Shown: positions 36,406 through 50,053 of the stretch, piece after piece | Layout: each line of letters opens with the position of its first letter | Position numbering within the stretch: position 1 is the first letter of the stretch | Source: Sciurus carolinensis | Taxonomy: Eukaryota; Chordata; Mammalia; Rodentia; Sciuridae | Assembly (NCBI RefSeq): GCF_902686445.1 | Contig: NC_062217.1 | Location: 84,253,758-84,317,757, forward strand | DNA: 64,000 nucleotides | Direction: 5' to 3' | The notes under the pieces: generated by a model | Databases searched by the model: none | What the model saw: the letters and a program-made list of their open reading frames with translations, nothing else | Told to the model about the DNA's origin: nothing | Position numbers and translations under genes: made by a program

Positions 36406-36812
36406 TCATTCTTTCTTTCATTCTTCCTTTCATTCTTTCTTTCTTTCTTTCTTTTTTTTCTTGCCTAGTTACTATAAGTAACACTTTCAGTAATAGCAGA
36501 TGCAAAAGTGATATTCTTGTCTTCTTTTTTCTTTCTGATCTTGGAATATTTTCAGTCTTTAATTAGAGTATATTTGTTTTAAGTTTTATGTAAAAGTACT
36601 CTATCAGATTGAGTATACCCCATTCCTAGTTTTCTGACTGATTTTTCTAAATCATGAAAGATTATTAGACTTCATTCAATTCTGTCCATGCATTAACTAA
36701 GATGACCTTGTGAATTATTTCCATTTTTCTATTAAATTTTTATTTTCTTAGACAAATGCTTGAATACTCAGGATAAATCCCACTTGATCATACTGTAAAT
36801 ATTTTTTGAGAT
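35640..36812 (-). mobile_element. Ancient L1 (L1M-like), 3' part, split by a younger L1
   Basis: On the plus strand this reads as reversed L1 3' end and ORF2: ctaaataatattccactgca, tttagctattatgaatagta, and ggataaatcccacttgatca at 36771-36790. The rest of the same element resumes at 42752. A (TTTC)n tract interrupts it. Confidence 0.75.
36357..36462. repeat. (CTTT)n microsatellite
   Basis: About 25 CTTT units with ATT interruptions near 36408-36437. The long pure polypyrimidine/polypurine strand bias also produces meaningless repetitive open frames. Confidence 0.93.
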
Positions 36813-37107
36813 ACTTATAAGTAGCAGATCTTTTATTTTGTTTTTTAGGGTTTCATTTTACTTTATTGCTTTTATTATTTTGATTCATTGTACACAAATG
36901 GGGTACAACTTTCATTTCTCTGGTTGTATATGAAGTAGAGTCACATCATTTGTGTAATCATACATATAAATAGGGTAATGATGTTTGTCTCATTCTACTA
37001 TTTTTCCTTCTCCCTGCACCCTCCCCACCCCTCATTCCCCTCTATACAATCCAGCCTTCCTCCATTCTTGTCTCTCCCTCCCAGATATGTATCATAATCC
37101 ACTTATC

Positions 37108-40100
37108 AAAGTAATCATTCAGTCTTTGGTTTGGGGAGATTGGCTTATTTCTCTTAGCATGTTATTCTCTAACTCGATCCATTTACCTGCAAATGCCATA
37201 ATTTTATTCTCCTTTATGACTGAATAATATTTCATTTTGTGTATATATACCATAGTTAAGAAACTTTATCCATTCATCTATTGAAGGCATCTAGGTTATT
37301 TCAACAATCTAGCTATTGTGAATTGAGCAGCTATGAACATTGATGTTGCTGCATCACTGTAGTATGCTGGTTTTAAGTCCTTTAGGTATAGGCCAATGAG
37401 TGGGATAGCTGGGTCAAATGGTGGTTCCATTCCAAGTTTTCTAAGGAAACTTCATACTGATTTCCGGAATGGCTATACCAATTTGCAAACCCACCAGCAA
37501 TGTATGACTGTACCTTTTTCCCCACAACCTCGCCAACACCTATTGATGCTTGTATTCTTGATAATAGCCATTCTAATTGGGGTGAGATGAAACCTTAGCG
37601 TAGTTTTGATTTGCATTTCTCTTATTACTTGAGATGTTGAACTTTTTTTATATATCTGTGATTGCTTATAGATCTTCTGTGAGTGTTTGCTCATTTCCTT
37701 AGCCCATTTATTGATTGGGTTATTTGTATTCTTGGTGTAAAGTTTTTTGAGTTCTTTATAGATTCTGGAAATTAGTGCTCTACCTGAAGTGCGTGTGGAA
37801 AATATTTTCTCACACTCTGTAGACTCTCTGTTCACATTGTTGATTGTTTCCTTTACTGAGAAAAAGTTTTTTAGTTTGAATCTATCCCAATTATTGATTA
37901 CTGCATTTATTTCTTGTGCTTTGGGAGTCATGTTAAGGAAGTCTGGTCCTAAGCTGACATTATGAAGATTTGGAACTACTTTTTCTTCTATAAGGTGCAG
38001 GATCACTGGTCTAATTTTAAGGTCCTTGATCCATTTTGAGTTGAGTTTTGTGCAGGGTGAGAGATAGGGGTTTAGTTTCATATTGCTGCATATGGATTTA
38101 CAGTTTTCCCAGCACCATTTGTTGAAGAGGCTATCTTTTCTCCATTGTATTTTTTGGCACCTTTCTCTAGTATGAGAAAATTGTATTTATGTGGGTTTGT
38201 TTCTGTGTCCTCTATTCTGTACCATTGATCTACCTGTCTATTTTGATGCCAATACCATGCCATTTTTGTTACTATTGCTCTGTAGTATAGTTGAAGGTCT
38301 GGTATTGTGATACCCTTGCTTTGCTCTTCCTGCTAAGGATTACTTTAGCTATTTTGGGTCTCTTAATTTTCCAAATGAATTTCATGATTTCTTGCTCTAT
38401 TTCTATGAGGTATGTCATTGGGATTTTAATTGGAATTGCCTTGAATTTGTATAGCACTTTTGGTAGTATGGTCATTCTGAAAATATTAATTCTGACTATC
38501 CAAGAACATGGGAGATCTTTCCATATTCTAATGTTTTCTTTAATTTCTTTCTTTAGTGTTCTGTAGTTCTTGTTGTAGAGGTCTTTCATCTCTTTTGTTA
38601 TATTCCCAAGTATTTTTTTTTTTATGAGGCTATTGTGAGTGCAGTAGTTTTCCTAAATTGTCTTTCTGAGGATTCATCACTTATGAATAAAAATGCATGA
38701 GATTTATGAGCATTGATTTTAGATCCTGCTACTTTACTGAATCCGTTTATGAGTTCTAGAAGTTTCCTGGTGGAGTTTTTCGACACCTCTAAATATAGAA
38801 TCATGTCATCAGCAAATAGGGATAGTTTGAGTTCTTCTTTTCCTATTCGTATCCCTTTAAATTCTTTGGTCTGTCTAAATGTTCTGGCTAGAGTTTCAAG
38901 GACAATGTTGAATAGAAGTGGAGAAGGAGGACATCCCTGCCATGTTCCCGTTTTTAGGGGGAATGCTTTCAGTTCTTCACCATTTAGAATGGTATTGGCT
39001 GTGGGCTTAGCATAGATAGCCTTTACAATGTTGAAGAATATTCCTACTATCCCTATTTTTTCTAATATTTTGAGCATGAAGAGGTGTCGTATTTTACCAA
39101 ATGCTTTCTCTGCATCTATTGAAATAATCATGTGATTCTTGACTTTAAGTCTGTTGATACGGTGAATTACATTTATTGATTTCCTGATGTTGAACCAACC
39201 TTGCATCCCTGGGATAAAACCCACTTGATCGTGGTACACTATCTTTTTAATATGTTTTTGTATGGGATTTGCTAAAATTTTGTTGAGAATTTTTGTATCT
39301 AGTTTCATTAGGGATATTGGTCTGAAATTTTCTTTTCTCAATGTGTCTCTTTCTGGTTTAGGTATCAGGGTGATATTGGCTTCATAGAATGAGTTTGGGA
39401 GGGTTCCCTCCTCTTCTATTTCATGGAATACTTTGAGAAGTATTGGAATGAGCTCTTCTTTAAAGGTTTTGTAGAACTTGGCTGAGAACCCATCTGGTCC
39501 CAGACTTTTCTTTGTTGGTAGGCTTTATAACTCCTTCTATTTCATTACTTGAAATTGATCTATTTAAATTGTGTATGTCCTCCTTGTTCAGTTTAGATAA
39601 TTCATATGTCTCTAGAAACCTGTTGATGTCTTCAAGATTTTAATAATATTGGAGTATAGATTTTCAAAATAGCTTCTAATTATGTTTTGCATTTTAATAA
39701 TGTCTGTCAGATATTTCCTTTTTTCATCACAAATTTTAGTAATTTTAGTTTTCTCTCTTCTCTTCATTAGTGTGGCTAAGGGTTTATCTATTTTGTTTTT
39801 TTTTTTTCAAAGAACAAACTTTTTGTTTTATCAGTTTTTTGAATTGTTTCTTTTGTTTCAATTTCATCGATTTCAGCTCTGATTTTAATTATTTCCTGGT
39901 TTCTACTATTTTTGGTGTTTATCTGTTTTTCTTTTTCTAGAGTTTTGAGCTGTAATGTTAGGTTATTTGTTGACTTTTTCTTCCTTTATTGGATGCACTC
40001 CACACAATGAATTTTCCTCTTAGTACTGCTTTCATAGAATCCCAGAAATTTTGATATGTTGTGTCCTTGTTCTCATTTACCTCTAAGATTTTTTTTTATC

Positions 40101-40920
40101 TCCTCCCTGATGTCCTCTGCCTCCATGCATCATTCAATAGTGTATTATTTAGTCTCCAGGTGTTGGAGTAGTTTTTGTTTTTTATTTTATCATTGATTTC
40201 TAATTTCATTCCATTATGATCTGATAGAATACAAGGTAGTATCTCTATTTCTTTGTATTTACTAAGGGCTGCTTTGTGGCATAACATATGGTCTATTTTA
40301 GAGAATGATCCATGTGCTGCTGAGAAGAAAGTGTATTTGCTAGTTGATGGATGGAGTATTCTACATATGCCAGTTAAGTCTAAATTATTGATTGTGTTAT
40401 TGAGTTCTATGGTTTCTTTGTTCAATATTTGTTTGGAAGATCTATCCAATGGTGATAGAAGTGTGTTAAAGTCACCTAGTATTATTGTGTTGTGTTCTAT
40501 TTGCTCCTTTAATTGAGAAGGATTTTTCTGATGTACATGGATGAGCCATTGTTTGGGGTATAAATATTTGTGATTGTTATGTCTTGCTGATTTATGCTTC
40601 CCTTAAGTAGTATGAAATGTCCTTTATCCCTTCTAACTAACTTTGACTTGAAGTTCACTTTTTCTGATATGAGGATGGAAACCCCCACATTTTTACTGAG
40701 ACCATATGTGTGGTATGTTTTTTCCCATCCTTTCACCTTTAGTCTGTTGGTATCTATCTTTTTTTTTGAGATAAGTCTCTTGAAAGCAGCATATTGTTGG
40801 GTCTTTCTTTTTAATCCAATCTGCCAGTCTATTTCTTTTGATTGATGAGTTTAGGCTATTAACATTCAGGGTTATTATTGAGATATGAATTGTATTCTCA
40901 GTCATTTTGGGTTATTTTTA
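37108..40920 (-). pseudogene. L1 ORF2 remnant (endonuclease/reverse transcriptase)
   Basis: ORF2p makes the target nick and the cDNA. This copy is broken into many frames: 40693-40905, 40509-40736 and 40096-40449 for the endonuclease, 38622-39341 for the reverse transcriptase palm, 38272-38589, 38078-38263 and 37473-38081 for the C-terminal part. The catalytic FADDM box is still readable in the 239-codon piece, and [14 protein letters not shown] is also kept. Numerous frameshifts make it inactive. Confidence 0.9.
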
Positions 40921-40999
40921 TTTTAAACTTGACTTTGTTTCTCCTTTTATTGACTTTTCCTTTAGGATAGTTCCTCCCTTTGCTGACTTACATTGTTGT

Positions 41000-41964
41000 T
41001 TTTCATTTCTTCCTCGTGGAATATTTTGCTGAGGAGGTTCTTTAGTGCAGGCTTTCTATTTGTAAATCTTTTAAGTTTTGTTTATCATGGAAGGGTTTTA
41101 TTTTATCCTCAAATCTGAAGATTAGTTTTGGTGGGTATAATATTTTTGGTTGGCATCCATGTTCTTTTAGAGCTTGAAATATGTTGTACCAGGCCCTTCT
41201 AGCTTTATGGTTGGGGCTGAAAAATCTGCTGATATCTGTATTGGGTTTTCCCTATATGTAATCTGATGCTTTTCTCTTCCATCCTTTAAAATCTATATTT
41301 ATTTTATACATTATGTATTTTCATTATAATGTGCCTTGATGTGGAAATGTTTTCATTTTGTACATTTGATGTCCTGGTAAACCTCTTGTATTTGATTTTC
41401 CATTTCATTCTTCAGATTCAGGAAATTTTCTGATATTATTTCATTGAATAGATTATTCATTCCATTGGTTTTTATCTCTATGCCTTTCTCAATCCCAATA
41501 ATTCTTAAATTTGGGCTTTTCATGATATCCCATAGTTCTTGGGGATTCTGTTCATGATTTCTTACCATCTTCTCAGTTTGGTCAACTTTATTTACAAGGT
41601 TAAATATTTTGTCTTCATTGTCTGAGGTTCTGTCTCCCAAGTGATCTAGTCTGTTGGTGATGTTTCTATTGAATTTTTAACTTGGTTTATTTTTTCCTTC
41701 ATTTTAAGGATCTGTTTGTTTGTTTCAGAATATCTCTTTATTGAAATGATCTTTTGCTTCCTGCACTTGCTCTTTTAACTGTTTATTGGTATGATCATTC
41801 ATTGCCTACATTTGCTCTCTTATCCTTTGCTTCTCAGATCATTTTAATTATGTACATTCTGAACTCTTTTTCTGACAATTCTTCTACCATGCTGTCATTG
41901 GATTCTATTGATATAGCATCTAGGTATGTTTGGGACACTTTCTTCCCTTGTTTTTTCATGTTAT
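41000..41964 (-). pseudogene. L1 ORF1 remnant
   Basis: The minus strand has a KKQGKKVSQT-like start (just inside 41964), the coiled-coil region, a 95-codon open piece at 41353-41640 with NHEQNPQELWDIMK and NLRIIGIEKG, and a degraded C-terminal domain toward 41000. It is broken by several frameshifts. ORF1p coats L1 RNA. Confidence 0.85.
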
Positions 41965-42751
41965 TCATATATCTTCCCCTTTAGCAGTGTGAATCGAAGG
42001 TATTACTATTTCCCCACATAGACTTATAGTGTCTCTGCAGGTTTCCAATACCTCACCTTAAAGTGGGAGATCAGTATTAGCAGCACACAATACAAACAAT
42101 ATGCATCCTTAACCCAAATAGTCCCTATTAAGATATTAACAGTATTGTCTTAATCAACAGAGATGATGTGTTTGATTATTATCTACAGCATAAACAATAG
42201 GTTTGCAATAAGAGTCACAACTCCTAATGGTGGACAAAGAGGAGGGGGAGGTGTATGATGTAATGTTAATGAGACAAGAAGTGAGTCTGTAGAGGTAATA
42301 CATCATTGGAATAATGAAAGTGGAAACAAAGAAATTGATTGTTAGCATAAGAAAAGGGAGAAAGAGTCTCTAAGAAAACAGATAGATAAGAGGAAAATAG
42401 GGGAGGTAAGAAAAAGAATAATAAAAAAAGAAAAGTAGGAATAACAGTAGGAATAATAGTAATAATGCTACTAATTAAAAAATTCTACGTTAAAACTATC
42501 TTATTCAAACTTCCTGTCATCAGTAGCCTGATGCCTGAGAGGAACTTGATAAAGTAGTGTCCCAAGAAGGGCCCTGCCACACAAGGGATGGTGGCCTCCA
42601 GGTCAAGAATAATCCATGATAGTGGGCAGAAGTGACCCTACATGTTGGTAGATGTCCAGCCACAGCATGGAAGCTAGACCGTGGTCTTGGCCTGAGTGTA
42701 ACTGGAGACCATGGGCAGTGGGCCTGGGCAGGGGCGCCTGTATAATATTTT

Positions 42752-43010
42752 TAAAAGATTGTTAGATTCAGTTTGTTAGTTCTTTGTTGTGAATTTCCAC
42801 ATCTATATTTATAAGGGATATTGACATGTAGGGATTTTTTTCTTGTGATAACTGTTTCTGGGTTTGATATCAAAGTAATACTAGTCATAAAATAAATTAG
42901 GAAATGTTTATTCCTTTTTTCCTGTATTTTGGAGACTTTTGGAAAAATTGATGTTGATTAATCTTTTAAAGTGATCCTGGCACTTTTTTGTTGTTGTTGT
43001 TGTTGGAAGT
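42752..43010 (-). mobile_element. Ancient L1 (L1M-like), upstream part of the split element
   Basis: tgttagattcagtttgttag and aagggatattgacatgtagg are reversed old-L1 ORF2 sequence that continues exactly from the segment ending at 36812. It ends in a (GTT)n run near 42988-43003. Confidence 0.72.
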
Positions 43011-43739
43011 TCTTATATTACTGAAAACACAGAAAAATTAACATTTGTTCTTCAATCCCCCAGAGGAGTGAGGTCACAAGGCAAACTTCTTCTTTAAAAA
43101 TTGGCAGCAGGGAGGCAAATAGAAGGATTCACAATTTAACTGGAGCATAAACCCACAATCAGATATCTGTGTGAGAACCAGCATTGGGGTAGGAAAATCT
43201 GAACTGCAATTGAAGTATGAGATATAAGAACTCCAGGGAAAAAAGACATAGAAAGTTATCTGCACTTTGGTGAGTTTTACCTCCATGAGCTCTAACACAT
43301 TCTTATAGTAAGTATCAGAGAAAAATCCCTTATTTTTCCAGCAATGGGGAGGTCAGTGGGGAGAAGGAAACATTTGAAAATGTTTCATGTCATTCTCTTC
43401 TTCTTAATAATACCCACCCTCAGAAGTAATTATTTTATTATTTTTTCAGAACCTAATTAGCCGCTCAGATTTTTATCATGGTCTAATGAGGGGGCATATC
43501 CAACCCCAGCACCTCCCTAGCATTCTGAACCACCTAAGGTAGGTGAGTGGGTGGGAAGAAACAGACGAAGGGCACAGGCTCACCAAAAGTCATAATCATA
43601 AGACTACAGAATGGTTCCTGTCTCCCTACATATTACCACCACATCACTAAAGGCCCTTTATGGTTGTTCAGTTTGCCCAGTGCATCATGCCATCTTTCAA
43701 TTAAAAAAAAATGATAAGGTATACTAAAAGGCTAAAGAC
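43011..43739. other. Gene-free stretch
   Basis: No gene or clear repeat is recognised. Confidence 0.4.
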
Positions 43740-46700
43740 AGTTTGAAGAGACTGAACGAGCAACAGAAGCAGAGTCAGATGCAGCATGAATGTGGAAATT
43801 ATCAGCCAAGATTAAATAAAAAATATGATTAATATGCTAAATATGATAAAGTAGGCAGCATATAAGAGCAAGTGGAGAATGTAAGAAAAGAAATTCTAAG
43901 AATAAAAGAAATTAAATGCTACAGATAAAAGTACTATAACAGAAAGGAAGATTGCCTTTGTTGAGATTATAAGTGACTAGAACATGTCTGAGGAAAGAAT
44001 CTCTGCCCTTGAGGATATATCAACAGAAATGTCCAAAACTGAAAAGAGAAATGAGAGAAGGTGAGGGGGGAGGTGGAAGTTGGGGATAACAAAAAAATAT
44101 ATAATATACAGGTAATGGAAGTGTAAGAAAGGTAATGGAAATACAAAAAGGAAAAGAAAGACATGAGAACTGAGCAAAGATTACAGCAATAATGACTAAT
44201 AATTTCCCCAAATTAAATTCAAACACAATTCAAGGTATATTCCAAGAGAAATTATGCCTATGTGTAGCATATTCAAACTTCAGTAAATCAAAGATAAAGA
44301 AAAAAACTCATGGGAAAATATTCAGAGGAAAACAACTTACCCATAGAACAGAAAATAAATTACATTAATATCTTCTTAAGAAACCATGGAAGTAGAAAGA
44401 AAGTGGGATATTTAAGTTGTGATAGAAAAAAATCACATCAGTCTATAATTTTATACCTTTTGAAATTATCCTTTAATGGTGAAGGAAAACTAAAGACATT
44501 TCCAGACAAGGAATTTGTTTCCAGTAGACCTGCTTCATAAGACTTATCAGAAGTTCTGCAGAGAGTAGGAAAATTACATAGGTCAAAAATTTGGATCTAC
44601 ATGAAGAAAGGAAGAGCCCTGGTGAGTGAATAAGTAAAGGCAAAGAAAAATTTAGTTTTTGTTCATAATTTATTAAACAGATAACATTTTATTCAAAATG
44701 ATAACAATGCATTTGAATACCAAAGTAATACTGGTCTATTTATTTGAATATTCAGAATGACAACAGTGATACAAGGGATAAAAGGAGAAAAATTGAAATA
44801 TTTTGTTAATACGAGGTAGAAAATGAGACTATACAAAATGTAAATAAAACCAAAAATGGTAGACCTAAGTCTTCTACACTTAAGTAGGTACAAAGAACAA
44901 GAGCAAAATAGAAAACAGTAACAATGTAATTTTGATCTAATTATATGATTACTTAAAGTAAATGATTGAAATACAGTAAAAGATTGTAAAAGATTGTCAG
45001 AGTCCATCAAAAGACAAAAACCAATCCTGTTATCTAAAAGAAAATCAATTTAAATGTAAAGAGACATGGGTCAAAATAAAGGATCAGGGAAAGATATAAT
45101 ATGATAATCCTAATCAAAAGAAAATAGTAATAACAATTATATTAATTTCAGATGGAGTATATTAAGAGTAAAGAGGTGCATTTCATATTGATAAAGGGAT
45201 CAGTTCTTGAAGAAGATATAACAGTTCTCAATGTGTATACCTGTAGAAACAGAGTATCCAAACATAAGGTAAAAACTAATAAAACTGCAAAAAGTAAGCT
45301 AATTGGCCATTAGAATTGGAGATTTTAAACCTCTCTATTAGAAATGGACAGATTTATACCCACAGCTTGAGCATGGGTGGTCCCCAGAATAACAATTTCT
45401 GATTTAGAACCCCCCAAATCTAAAATTTAATGATTATCATGTAATCATGATAATCAAGTAGTAAAATTTCCAATCCTATACCATCTTTGAAAATTTTTAA
45501 ATGTTATCACATTTTCCAGAGAACAATGCTTAGGGAAGTTAAATTAGTTTTAAGCCCTTTTATTATGGATGAGATAACTTAGACAAAGTAGAAGTGACTT
45601 AGCAGAAGTCATATAACTGCTTAGTAATAAATATTTTAAAATCAAATCTGACAATTTCTGAACCCGGTTTTCATATCATCCTTCAGCTTATGACATTAAA
45701 TAACTGGTATTTATCTTTTCCTAATTTTTCTATGAAATTCAAACATCAACAAGATGACTTATTAGCAACCTTTAAAATTTAGATAAATTTTGTTTAAAAA
45801 ATAAAACAGAAGTATATAGATCCAACAGGTAGAAAACCAGTAAGACATAATTGAACTCATCAATACAATCTATCAACTACATATAATTAACATCTATAGA
45901 CAACGTCATCCAAAAAGAACAGATAATGTGTTCTTTCCAAGGTCATATGTAACATCCACCAAGGTAAACTATTCAGAAAGTCATAAAACACATGCTAAAT
46001 CTTAAAAATCAGAAATATATGCTGCTCTCAGTCATAGTGGAAATTTTCTAGAACACAATAATAGAACAACAGCTGAAAATTTTTGAAATACATGAAGATT
46101 AAACAACAGCCAACATAAATACATGGTTCAAGAAGAAATCTGAAGTGAATTTTAAAATATTTTGGACTACATGAAAATGAAAATAACACATAAAAATGTG
46201 TGTGATGCAGTGAAATAAATGCTTATAGGGAAATTTAAAGCACTGAGTACAAATATTAGCAAATAAGATATCTAAATTCTATAATATAATCTTCTATATT
46301 AATGCACTAGAGGAAGAATAATAAATTAAATTGAGAATGAAAGAAATGATAAAAAATGAGGACTGAGATTAATGAAAGTGAAATTAAGAAATCAATAGGG
46401 AAAATCATAAAAATCAAAAACTTGTTCTTTGTAAAAGTCAATACAATTTGTAAGTCTTTAACCAGGCTAAGAAAAAAATCAGAAGACAAAATCTACATAT
46501 CATATCAGATATGAAAAGGAGACATCACCAATAAATAGGAAAAATATAACAAATGAATATTATCAACAACTTTAATAAACTAGATGAAATAAACCAATTT
46601 CTTGAAAGACATAATCATCTAGTAGCATCACAAGAAAAAGTAGACAGCTTTAATATAAACACATCTATTAAAGATATTGAAGCAATAATAAATAAACTTT

Positions 46701-48515
46701 CAAAATATAAAACATAAGGACCAGAATGGCTCACTGTCAGTTTTTACCAAATATTTGATAAATCACAGCATTTCTCTATTCTCAGAAGGTAGAATAGCAG
46801 TGAAAACAAAATATCATAAAACTGAATCCAGTGATTCGATTATACACCACACCAGGTAGGATTTATCCCAGATACACAGGAGTAGTTTAGCATTCAAAAA
46901 TTAATTTCTGTAATTCACAACATGAACAGGCTAAAGAACAAAAACTGCATGATTATATCAATGGATGTAAAAAAAAAAAAAAAAACCAGCAAAATTCAAC
47001 ACCCAAACCAAGCTCTGAACTAACTAGCTAAAAATAAAAGGGAACTTATGATAAACAATGTATATAATAAGCCTATACCTAACATCATACCTAATGGTGA
47101 GAAACCTGAAGCCTGCTCGCTAAGATCGGCAAAGATGTCACCCTTCTCCACTGCTTTTCAACATCATACTAGAAATTGTAGCTAATGTAATCAGACAAGA
47201 AAAGGAAATAAAATTTATACAACATCAAAAAGATATATTTTTGTTTTTGTTTTCACAGATAATACAGTTGTCTAGGTAGAAAATTTTTTAAAAAAATTTA
47301 AAGCTCCTGGACATAATAATATGATTAGATCAAAATTTATTATCATGTAGCCTACAAAGTCTATATGGTTAATATACAAAATCAATCACTTTTCCATATA
47401 CCAGAAATGAACACATAAAATTTGATATTAGAAACAATGTTATTCATATTTTTACTTCCCAAAATAAATATATAGGTATAAATCAAACAAATAAATACAA
47501 GCCATATATGAAAAAACTATGAAACTCTAAATAATGGCATCAAATAAGAACTAAATAATAACAGAGATGCCCCAAGTTCACGGACTCAGTTTTATCAAGG
47601 TGTTAGGTTTTCCCTACATGATCTTTTATGAATACTATAAAAGTTATATTGAAATGCAAATTTTAAAAGATACCACTATATGCCTCTTAGAATGACCCTA
47701 ATCTAAAATGCTGATGATAGCAAATGATCAAAACGTGGAGCAACAGGAACACTCATTCATCACTAGCAGGAATGCAAAAGGTACAGTCACTCTGGAAGAG
47801 AGTTTTGCAATTTCTTACAAAACTAAGCATATTCTTACCATGTAATACAGCAATTATCTTCCATGTTTTATACCAAAGTGAATTGAGACCTTTATCCACA
47901 CACAAACCTATACATTGAAGTTGATAGCAGCTTCATTTTTAATTCCCCCAAACTGAAAATAACCAAAATATCCTTCATAAATGGATGGATAAACTTGGTA
48001 TACCCAGCAATGGAATATTTCACATTCAAAAGAAATGAACTTATCAAGCCAAGAAAAGACGTGGAAAAAAATCAATATTATAAAGTGAAAGAAGTCAATC
48101 TGAAAAAGTCTATGTTCTATGATTCTAACTGAATGAAATGCAGAGATTGAGAAATACACAATTATGGAGACAGTAAAATGATTAGTAGTTTCCAGGTGTT
48201 AGGCAAGATGAGGGGATTGATAGATCACAGAGGATCTTTAGGGCAGCAAGACTATTCTGTACAATACTACCAAGGAAGATTCATGTCATTGGACTTTTGT
48301 CAAAATCCATAGAATGTACAGTACTAAGAGTGAAAACTAATGTAAACTGTAGCTTCTGGGTAATAAATATGTGTCAAGAAGTTTCATTGTCTATGGTGGG
48401 GAATGTCAAGAGAATGGGAAAAGCTATGAATGAGGAGAGGGGATATATGAGAATACTTAACATTTTCCACTCAATTTTGCTATGAACCTAAAGTTGATCT
48501 TAAAAGTAAAGTTGG
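43740..48515 (+). mobile_element. Ancient, nearly complete L1 (L1M-like)
   Basis: Markers in L1 order: ORF1 start region (aagaatctctgcccttgagg, 43996), ORF1 C-terminal part (aaagacatttccagacaagg, 44492), ORF2 endonuclease (agaagatataacagttctca, 45210), the later endonuclease part (45840-46000), the reverse transcriptase palm (46860-47290), and the C-terminal/3' UTR (47720-48515). The 3' UTR shows tttgtcaaaatccatagaat and ctcaattttgctatgaacct, which are typical of old L1M ends. It is heavily mutated with no usable frame. A MIR-bearing insertion (about 45357-45780) interrupts it, or separates two L1 pieces. Confidence 0.78.
45530..45710 (-). mobile_element. MIR SINE fragment
   Basis: tggatgagataacttagaca, gtgacttagcagaagtcata and tctgaacccggttttcat follow the reversed MIR order. 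Confidence 0.65.
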
Positions 48516-48619
48516 TTCATTTAAACAATTCTATGAGTGAAAGTGGAATTAAATATGTACAACTTTTGCCATAGACACATTTCAAAATAAGAGATTATGG
48601 TATAAACATTTTATAATTT

Positions 48620-48881
48620 TATTTCCTTAAATTTTTAAATTTGTTCTAATTAGTTATACATGACAGTAGAATGCATTTATGCATTTTGATAAATCATACA
48701 TAAACGGAGTATACTTTCTCATTTTTCTTATTGTACATATTGTAGGATCATATTAGTCATGCAGTCATATATGTACATGAGGTAATAATGCCTATTTGAC
48801 TCTACTATCCTTCTTACCCCCATACCCCTTCCCCTCCCTTCACTCCTCTCTACCTAAAGTAACTCTATTCTTCTTATTGTG

Positions 48882-48925
<44 letters not shown>

Positions 48926-49110
48926 ATATATTTATATATATCATATTTTCTTTATCCATTCATCTGTTGAAGGGCACCTAAGTTGGTTGCATAGTTTTCA
49001 TAGCTTAGCTATTATGAGTTGAGTTGCTATAAACATTGATGTGGCTGTGTCACTGTAGTATGCTGATTTTAAGTCCTTTGGGTATAAGCCTAGGGGTATA
49101 AATAGTTTAA
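48620..49110 (-). mobile_element. 5'-truncated L1 3' end, older subfamily
   Basis: The plus strand starts with aaatttgttctaattagtta tacatgacagtagaatgc, the complement of the tail of the L1 at 8275-11882. It continues into the ORF2 end (aggggtataaatagt area). A (TG)n/(TA)n microsatellite has grown inside it at 48884-48940. Confidence 0.8.
48884..48940. repeat. (TA)n(TG)n microsatellite
   Basis: An alternating pyrimidine-purine run, TA then TG then TA, which is a possible Z-DNA former. Confidence 0.9.
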
Positions 49111-49123
49111 TGTTCATAACTAG

Positions 49124-49551
49124 TGTGGTTTGGATATGAGATGTCCTCCAAAAGCACCTATGTTAATGCAGTAATATTCAGAGATAAAATTATTGGATTA
49201 TGAGAGCTGTAACCTAAGCAGTACATCCTAGTTTGAATGGACTGGCTGGATGATAACTGTAGGCAGGTGAGTGTACAAAACCAAATTAAAGGTAATAGCT
49301 GAAGGAGGTGGGTGACTGGGGATGTATACTGGAACAAATCTTCTCTGTGACCCTTTCCCCCTTCTCTGTTTCCTTGTTGCCAGGAGGGGAGCAGCTTCCC
49401 TCTGCAACACCCTTCCCCATGATGTTGTGTCTCACCTTGGGTCCAGAGCAATAAAACTAGCCCTCTATGGACTGAGACCTATGATACCATGAACCAAAAT
49501 AAACTTTTCTTCCTCCAAGTTGTATAACTAAGTATTTGGAATGAAAATACC
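49124..49551 (+). mobile_element. Solo LTR, ERVL-MaLR-like
   Basis: Starts tgtggtttggatatgagatg, with internal ggtgggtgactggggatgta, and a 3' region with accatgaaccaaaataaact, the MaLR polyadenylation area. It lies right after the L1 fragment. The 3' border is diverged. Confidence 0.7.
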
Positions 49552-49851
49552 ATTGTATTAAATAAAATGTGAAAAATGTTGGTGCAAAACATATCATTAG
49601 TTGTTCTTAAAGAAAATATAAAAATTAAAATAATTTAACTGAAATAAGCTTTGTCTAAAATTCTAGATTTTAAATGATGTTGAAGATACTGAAGAAAAGA
49701 GAATACGAAAACAAAAAGCTGTTCATTTAGTTTTCTTATACAGAAATAATCCAAAATGTCCTGTTTTATTAACTTTGACAAGATGTATTAGTTAAGAATG
49801 CTTTTGAAATGCTTCTATATGATTATTAATACAATTAAAACACGAGGTAGT

Positions 49852-50053
49852 GCCAGGCGTGGTGGGTGGGTGGCATGCACCTGTAATCCCAGTGACTTGG
49901 GAGGCCCAGTCAGGAGGATTGCCCACTCAGTAATTTTAGAGAGGCCCTAAGCAATTTAGTGAAACCTTGTCTCAAAATAAAAAATATAAAGGTCTGGGGA
50001 TGTGGTTCTGCAGTTGAACGCCCTGGGTTGAATCCCCAGTACCAAAAAATAAA
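49852..50053 (+). mobile_element. Dimeric B1-ID type SINE
   Basis: Starts gtgccaggcgtggtgggtgg, has cacctgtaatcccagtgact, and an ID half with tctggggatgtggttctgca and ggttgaatccccagtaccaa. Confidence 0.88.

Larger units (their letters stand above)
36813..42740 (-). mobile_element. Nearly full-length, decayed L1 nested in an older L1
   Basis: On the minus strand: about 700 bp of 5' UTR (42740-42000), ORF1, ORF2 and a 3' UTR/tail ending near 36840. Sequence aligns along its length with the intact L1 at 50340-56508. The two flanks are the two halves of one ancient L1. Near-repeats ctgtaaatatttttt (36793-36807) and ctgtataatattttt (42738-42752) are probably the diverged target duplication. The tail border is uncertain by some 30 bases. 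Confidence 0.85.
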
